Below, piece after piece: positions 13,798-17,555 of a DNA stretch of 17,555 nt (its first letter is position 1; each line of letters starts with the position of its first letter). Position numbers and translations under genes: made by a program. Source of the stretch: Deltaproteobacteria bacterium. Its GTDB lineage: Bacteria > Desulfobacterota > Syntrophia > Syntrophales > Smithellaceae. The notes beneath the pieces were generated by a model. The model was not told the origin of the DNA. It made no database searches and was given only the letters and a program-made list of their open reading frames with translations. The DNA lies in contig SBEK01000077.1 in assembly GCA_009668925.1 (NCBI GenBank), positions 1 to 17,555 of the forward strand, read 5' to 3'.

Positions 13798-15385
13798 CGG
13801 TCTCCTCCGGCTCGACGGGGGTTCCTTCACCGTAGACCAGCATCCGGTAGGTTTTGGCGATGCGGTCCCAGTTGTCTTCGCGATCCATCGACCAGTAGCG
13901 GCCGATGACGGACACCACTTGCCCCAGCTGCAAAGCGTGACATTTTTCTTCCACCTGACGAATATAGCGGGCGCCGCTTTCCGGCAATTCGCCGCGTCTG
14001 CCCAGCATGCCGTGAATATAAAGACGGGAAACACCCTGTTGTTTAGCCAGGTCCAGCAGCGCCAGAAGATGTTCAATGGATCCGTGGGAGCTGAAAAAAG
14101 AAACGATCCCCATGAGGTGCAATGCTTTGCCCTTTTGGCAGGCCTTCCGCATGACATTGATGAAGGCCTTGTTTTGATAAAACTCGCGGCCGGCGATGGC
14201 TTGATCGATCTTCAGGCGGTCGGAGTAAATCCGGCGGCCCGCGCCCATGTGCAAATGCCCCGCTTCCGAATTGCCTACCGTTTTCGGCGGCAGCCCTACG
14301 GCCAAACCGGATGCGGCAAGCAGCGCCGAGGGATAATCCGCAAGCAGTTTGTCCATAACCGGCGTCGAAGCGCTGGCGATTAAATTGCCCGTCCGGTCTT
14401 CGCGGTAGCCCCAGCCGTCGAGGATGATCAAGAGCAAACGCACCACCGGCGCCAAGGATGTCTTGCCGGACGTGATGAGCGAAGCGCCGGTCATCGCGGG
14501 GGGGACGGGCAATCCCAGCAAGTCGAGAATGGTGGGGGCCACGTCCGTCATCTCGCCCGCGGGTTTCAGGGTCAGCGTGCCCTCCGGGTGCAGCAGGATG
14601 AAAGATACGGGGCTGTCGGTGTGACCCGTATCGACACCGCCTTCCGGGTAAAGCCATTTTTCCACAGTCCCATGGTCGGCCGTGACGATGACGGCCATAT
14701 TTTGTTTGCGGGCTTCGTCGATCAGGATTCCGGCCTGCCGGTCCACCGCGCAGACGGCCCGGATTACGGCCGGTTCATTTTCAATGTGGCCGACGACGTC
14801 CACATTCGGAAAGTTCACGACCGTAAAATGGCAGGAGGGATCTTTGATCTTGCCGAGGGCCGCCCGGGTGATTTCGGAAATGGACATCTCCGGGGCTTCA
14901 TCAAACAGCTTCACGTCCTTGCGGGTCGGGATGACGATCCGTTCTTCGCGGGGCAGCGGATCGCTCTTCTTGCCGTTGAAAAAGAAACTCACATGGACCG
15001 CTTTTTCCGCTTCGGTAATCTTGGCCTGGCTTAAGCCGCAAGCCGCGATGACGTCGCTTAGCGTATCGGTAAGAATGCCCTCGGGAGGAAAGGCGACCTC
15101 GACATTCAACCCTTTCTGATACTCGATCATGGTCGCGAAGTTCACGCCCAGATTCGGATCGACCGGGAAGGGAGAGAAGTGCGCTTCGGTGAAGCTGCGG
15201 GTTAATTCAATTTCGCGCTCGCCGCGGATATTATAAAAGATGACCGAATCACCCGATGCGATTCTTCCCGCCGGGTTGCGGTCCTGATCCACGAGGACGA
15301 GCGGCAGAAGTGTTTCATCTTCTTCGCCCCGCAAGTAGGCCAGATGGACTGCCTGGGACATCGGGAATTTGACTTCGGGGTCCAT
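13766..15385 (-). CDS. gpmI: circularly permuted cofactor-independent phosphoglycerate mutase
   Basis: One uninterrupted frame of 539 residues contains all the hallmark GpmI motifs in rotated order. Residues 1-303 match the canonical second half: transferase part with IRGER (R54, R57), EKAVHVSFFFNG (K128), PEMS, then metal-site motifs DVVGH (D196, H200), TADHG (D237, H238), GHTDSPV (H255), ending in the usual C-terminus AMTGASLI. A short linker (about 304-315) leads to the canonical N-terminus: LLIILDGWGYRED (D323), VGNSEAGHL with catalytic S373, HLMG, H434, GRYWSMDRE (R496, R502) and the LVYGEG end. New termini therefore lie inside the transferase domain. All seven di-manganese and nucleophile positions are kept, so activity (2-/3-phosphoglycerate interconversion) is plausible. 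The usual DGRDTPP is altered to GRRGELP. The start has only a weak AGGT ribosome site. It heads the minus-strand run. Confidence 0.88.
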   Translation of the reverse strand: MDPEVKFPMSQAVHLAYLRGEEDETLLPLVLVDQDRNPAGRIASGDSVIFYNIRGEREIELTRSFTEAHFSPFPVDPNLGVNFATMIEYQKGLNVEVAFPPEGILTDTLSDVIAACGLSQAKITEAEKAVHVSFFFNGKKSDPLPREERIVIPTRKDVKLFDEAPEMSISEITRAALGKIKDPSCHFTVVNFPNVDVVGHIENEPAVIRAVCAVDRQAGILIDEARKQNMAVIVTADHGTVEKWLYPEGGVDTGHTDSPVSFILLHPEGTLTLKPAGEMTDVAPTILDLLGLPVPPAMTGASLITSGKTSLAPVVRLLLIILDGWGYREDRTGNLIASASTPVMDKLLADYPSALLAASGLAVGLPPKTVGNSEAGHLHMGAGRRIYSDRLKIDQAIAGREFYQNKAFINVMRKACQKGKALHLMGIVSFFSSHGSIEHLLALLDLAKQQGVSRLYIHGMLGRRGELPESGARYIRQVEEKCHALQLGQVVSVIGRYWSMDREDNWDRIAKTYRMLVYGEGTPVEPEETDESRVQSNRD

Positions 15386-15551
15386 GAAAATACCTGTTGA
15401 TCCGTCGATTTTGTTCTATTGATGTGCCTCTCTAGCGAAATAATCGGCAACTGTAAAGAGAAAAGATTGCGGCCGCGCCGAAAGGCCTTTTAAACTTGAA
15501 AATTGCATGCCTAAATGATAGATGCCTCGAAAGTATTTCCGGAAGGTTTTT
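15386..15551. promoter_or_regulatory. divergent promoter region between gpmI and the pcm unit
   Basis: These 166 bases separate divergent genes. On plus, TTGAAA (15496-15501) is followed after 17 bases by TAGATG (15519-15524), a good -35 with a poor -10. On minus, TTTACA is followed after 17 bases by TAGAGA, again a weak -10. A ribosome site GGAAGG at 15541-15546 serves the plus-strand gene. A GC-rich patch around 15468-15488 (GCGGCCGC, then GCCGAAAGGC) could form a small hairpin of unknown meaning. Confidence 0.35.
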
Positions 15552-15941
15552 ATGCAGCTGTCGGGGGCCAGGAAAAAGGATCAACAGGAGAGTCTGTGCG
15601 AAGAACTATTGCGCGAACGGGCGGCAGTGCTCAGCCGGGCCGGCTTCGCCGTGGAGGATGCGCTGGCCAAACTGGCGAACATTGAGAAACAAATAGAGGA
15701 TAAACTCCGGTGTCTCTCCGCGTGTCCGCAGGATGATTCTGCATCCGGCGGGCCAAGCCGGCAGGCATTTCTGGACGACATGAATACCCTCATCGATGAA
15801 TTCAATGCCGCATGTCAAAAAGCTGAAATCCAGTTCTACTATCTCATTGTGACGCGCGAAGCCCTCGGGCTCAGAAGACATGAAACGGTTCAGAGACTCT
15901 ACCTTATTCCCCCGAAAAAGAAAAAGATGCAGGCTATTTGA
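15552..15941 (+). CDS. hypothetical helical protein upstream of pcm
   Basis: I do not recognise this 129-residue protein. The ATG at 15552 has GGAAGG five bases upstream; the in-frame ATG at 15522 has no ribosome site. The first 55 residues are charged and predicted to form a helix or coiled coil (SLCEELLRERAAVLSRAG, then LANIEKQIEDKL). A loop (about 58-70, serine/glycine/proline-rich) precedes a second helical stretch to about 108. The tail is basic (PKKKK). Cysteines at 16, 54, 58 and 88 are scattered and form no metal motif. It has no signal peptide or membrane helix. Its stop overlaps the pcm start by one base (TGATG), so the two are coupled. Confidence 0.7.
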   Translation: MQLSGARKKDQQESLCEELLRERAAVLSRAGFAVEDALAKLANIEKQIEDKLRCLSACPQDDSASGGPSRQAFLDDMNTLIDEFNAACQKAEIQFYYLIVTREALGLRRHETVQRLYLIPPKKKKMQAI

Positions 15942-16594
15942 TGGACAGGTACAAGAAGCAGCGAGCACGAATGGTGGAAACGCAGATTCGGAGCCGTGCG
16001 ATCAGCGATCCGGGCGTCCTGAAGATAATGGAAACCATGCCCCGTCATCTGTTTGTCGATGAGGGTCTGATCGACCAGGCCTACAGCGACAACCCGCTGC
16101 CCATCGGTGAAAGACAAACGATCTCCCAGCCCTACATTGTCGCTTTGATGTCACAGGCTTTGGGGCTCACGGGCAGGGAGCGTGTTCTGGAGATCGGGAC
16201 CGGCTCGGGCTATCAAACAGCCATATTGGCGAATCTGGCCGACCGCGTTTTCTCCATCGAGCGGGTGGCCGCGCTGGCGACCCGCGCCCGGAAGATTTTA
16301 GACCGGCTCAATTGTTACAACGTCGCGATCCGCGTCGGGGACGGATCTTACGGATGGAAGGAAGAAGCGCCGTTTGACGCCATTATCACGACGGCGGCTG
16401 CTCCCAGGCTTCCGCAGTATCTGGCCGATCAACTGGCTCCGGGAGGCCGAATGGTCGTACCGATCGGCAGCCGCGACGTCCAGACGCTTTACAAATTCAC
16501 CCGCTCGGCTGAAAACCCCGACGAACTGAAAAAGGAAGATCTCGGCGGCTGCCGTTTTGTCAGCCTGATAGGAGAGAGCGGATGGAGAGAATGA
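15941..16594 (+). CDS. pcm: protein-L-isoaspartate O-methyltransferase
   Basis: The product is 217 residues, the normal length. It methylates isoaspartyl residues in aged proteins with S-adenosylmethionine, starting their repair. Family motifs present are MPRHLFVDE (33-41), GERQTISQPYIVALM (56-70) with the substrate-contacting TISQP, SAM motif I VLEIGTGSGYQTAILA (82-97), and the later DAIITTAAAPRLPQYL and LAPGGRMVVPIGSR blocks. I chose the ATG at 15941; a TTG one codon earlier is also possible. It is coupled by overlap to the unknown upstream gene and overlaps the downstream envelope lipoprotein by 13 bases. Adjacency of pcm to an NlpD-like gene is a familiar bacterial arrangement. Confidence 0.97.
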   Translation: MDRYKKQRARMVETQIRSRAISDPGVLKIMETMPRHLFVDEGLIDQAYSDNPLPIGERQTISQPYIVALMSQALGLTGRERVLEIGTGSGYQTAILANLADRVFSIERVAALATRARKILDRLNCYNVAIRVGDGSYGWKEEAPFDAIITTAAAPRLPQYLADQLAPGGRMVVPIGSRDVQTLYKFTRSAENPDELKKEDLGGCRFVSLIGESGWRE

Positions 16595-17526
16595 ATCGGC
16601 AACGGCCGGTTTTGGCCAACCGGTCCGGCCTGGCCGGCGCGTTTTACCTGGCGCTTCTTCTCCTGAGTATTTTTGCCGCGCTTTCGCTGATGTCGTGCGC
16701 CGGTTCACCTGTAAAGAAAGGGCCGGCCAAAGGCGTCTATCATATCGTCAAAAAAGGGGAGACCGCCTACAGCATCGCCCGGGCCTATGCCGTCGACCTG
16801 CAGGATTTGGCCGAGGCAAACAATATCACCGACGCTGCGAATATCAAGGAAGGCTCCGTTATTTTTATCCCGGGGGCCAATCAGGTCATCGACGATGTCC
16901 TGGTTGCCGCCGGAAAAGCGGGCGAGGCCAAGCCGCGTGATGCCGATGGGGCAACCTCTGCGGATACCCGGCCCCAAGCGGCAGGGAAACCGGCCGGCAA
17001 AGCGCCCGTCAGGAAAACGGGGCGAAGTGCGGAACAGCCGGGCGATCCCGGAGGAGAAGCTTCAAAAATGCCCGCCGCGCCGCCCCCGGGCGGAGAAGAT
17101 AAAACCGCGGCCCGCCAAAGGGCGCCTGTGCCGGAAAATGAAGTCCGGACGGAAAAGGGAAGCTTTGCCTGGCCGGTCAAGGGTACTGTAAAAACCCGCT
17201 TCGGGATTCAGCCCAACAAAACATATCATAACTGGATCAAAATTGTCTGCCCTGCCGGGGCGAAGGTTAAAGCATCCGCCGGCGGAACCGTTATCTTTTC
17301 CGCCGGGTTGAAGGATTTCGGCGAAACGATCATCATCCGCCATGCCAATGATTTCGCAACCGTATACACGCATCTGAAGAAAAGATATGCGCAAGCGGAT
17401 CAGAATGTTAAGAAAGGTGAACCTATTGCACTGGCGGGAGAAACAGATGAAGCGGGGGATGCTTATCTCAATTTTGAAATACGCCTTAAGGGGAAGGCCC
17501 GGAATCCGCTTTTCTACCTGCCCTGA
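16582..17526 (+). CDS. nlpD: NlpD-like LysM/M23 lipoprotein with degenerate peptidase site
   Basis: The product is 314 residues. A basic N-region and hydrophobic stretch lead to the lipobox LMSC (C39), so it is predicted to be a lipoprotein. A single LysM repeat (about 52-97, HIVKKGETAYSIARAY) should bind peptidoglycan. A long alanine/proline/glycine-rich linker (about 105-190) is followed by an M23/LytM domain (193-314). The zinc site looks broken: the usual HxGxD is HNWIK (H216, K220) and the usual HLHFEI is YLNFEI (N297). YTHL keeps its histidine (H264). That pattern fits amidase activators such as E. coli NlpD and EnvC rather than an active endopeptidase. The ATG at 16582 follows GGAGAG; one three codons later is possible. 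Confidence 0.9.
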   Translation: MERMNRQRPVLANRSGLAGAFYLALLLLSIFAALSLMSCAGSPVKKGPAKGVYHIVKKGETAYSIARAYAVDLQDLAEANNITDAANIKEGSVIFIPGANQVIDDVLVAAGKAGEAKPRDADGATSADTRPQAAGKPAGKAPVRKTGRSAEQPGDPGGEASKMPAAPPPGGEDKTAARQRAPVPENEVRTEKGSFAWPVKGTVKTRFGIQPNKTYHNWIKIVCPAGAKVKASAGGTVIFSAGLKDFGETIIIRHANDFATVYTHLKKRYAQADQNVKKGEPIALAGETDEAGDAYLNFEIRLKGKARNPLFYLP

Positions 17527-17555
17527 TTATCGCCTGCCGGCCGGTCCTGTAACAT

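Noticed and set aside
13798..14157. N-terminal extension of the macrodomain frame
   Set aside because: It lies entirely inside the mutase gene. The ATG at 13797 has a strong ribosome site and the domain begins there.
13766..15385. Mutase gene as a chimera of two separate fragments or a pseudogene
   Set aside because: One intact frame with start, stop, normal total length and all metal ligands, without duplicated or missing segments.
13267..15385. DarTG-like toxin-antitoxin system around the macrodomain
   Set aside because: The partner gene is a phosphoglycerate mutase, not a DarT ADP-ribosyltransferase, and the macrodomain protein is a lone domain of 176 residues.

Overview
The window looks like chromosomal DNA of a Gram-negative bacterium, most likely a deltaproteobacterium in the Syntrophales (Desulfobacterota). 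This is inferred from lipoprotein and outer-envelope genes, the short ArgA-like acetyltransferase, the long divergent RdgC-like protein and the phasin-like helical proteins. It is not proven by any marker gene. Coding density is very high. I see no tRNA, rRNA, CRISPR, transposase or prophage.

Left edge (1-4175): the 3' end of a plus-strand gene resembling a DUF374 acyltransferase converges on two tandem small phasin-like genes. Next comes a minus-strand three-gene unit: glycosyltransferase, radical SAM protein, Gfo/Idh/MocA oxidoreductase. It is visibly more AT-rich than its surroundings and looks like an accessory glycan-modification cassette. A 21-bp tandem direct repeat lies just upstream of its first gene.

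Centre (4406-10739): a divergent RdgC-like gene on minus, then a tightly overlapping plus-strand run: nadK, recN, a GNAT acetyltransferase, mltA and trmN6. These are housekeeping functions (NADP synthesis, DNA repair, murein turnover, tRNA modification) rather than one pathway.

Right (10699-15385): a minus-strand run transcribed as phosphoglycerate mutase, macrodomain protein, cytosolic PAS hybrid histidine kinase, DciA/DUF721 protein. The mutase is the main discovery. It is a single intact 539-residue frame carrying all the expected GpmI metal ligands, but in circularly permuted order: the canonical C-terminal half comes first, followed by the canonical N-terminal half beginning at the DGWG motif.

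Far right (15552-17526): a plus-strand unit of a small unknown helical protein, pcm (isoaspartyl repair) and an NlpD-like LysM/degenerate M23 lipoprotein, divergent from the mutase gene.
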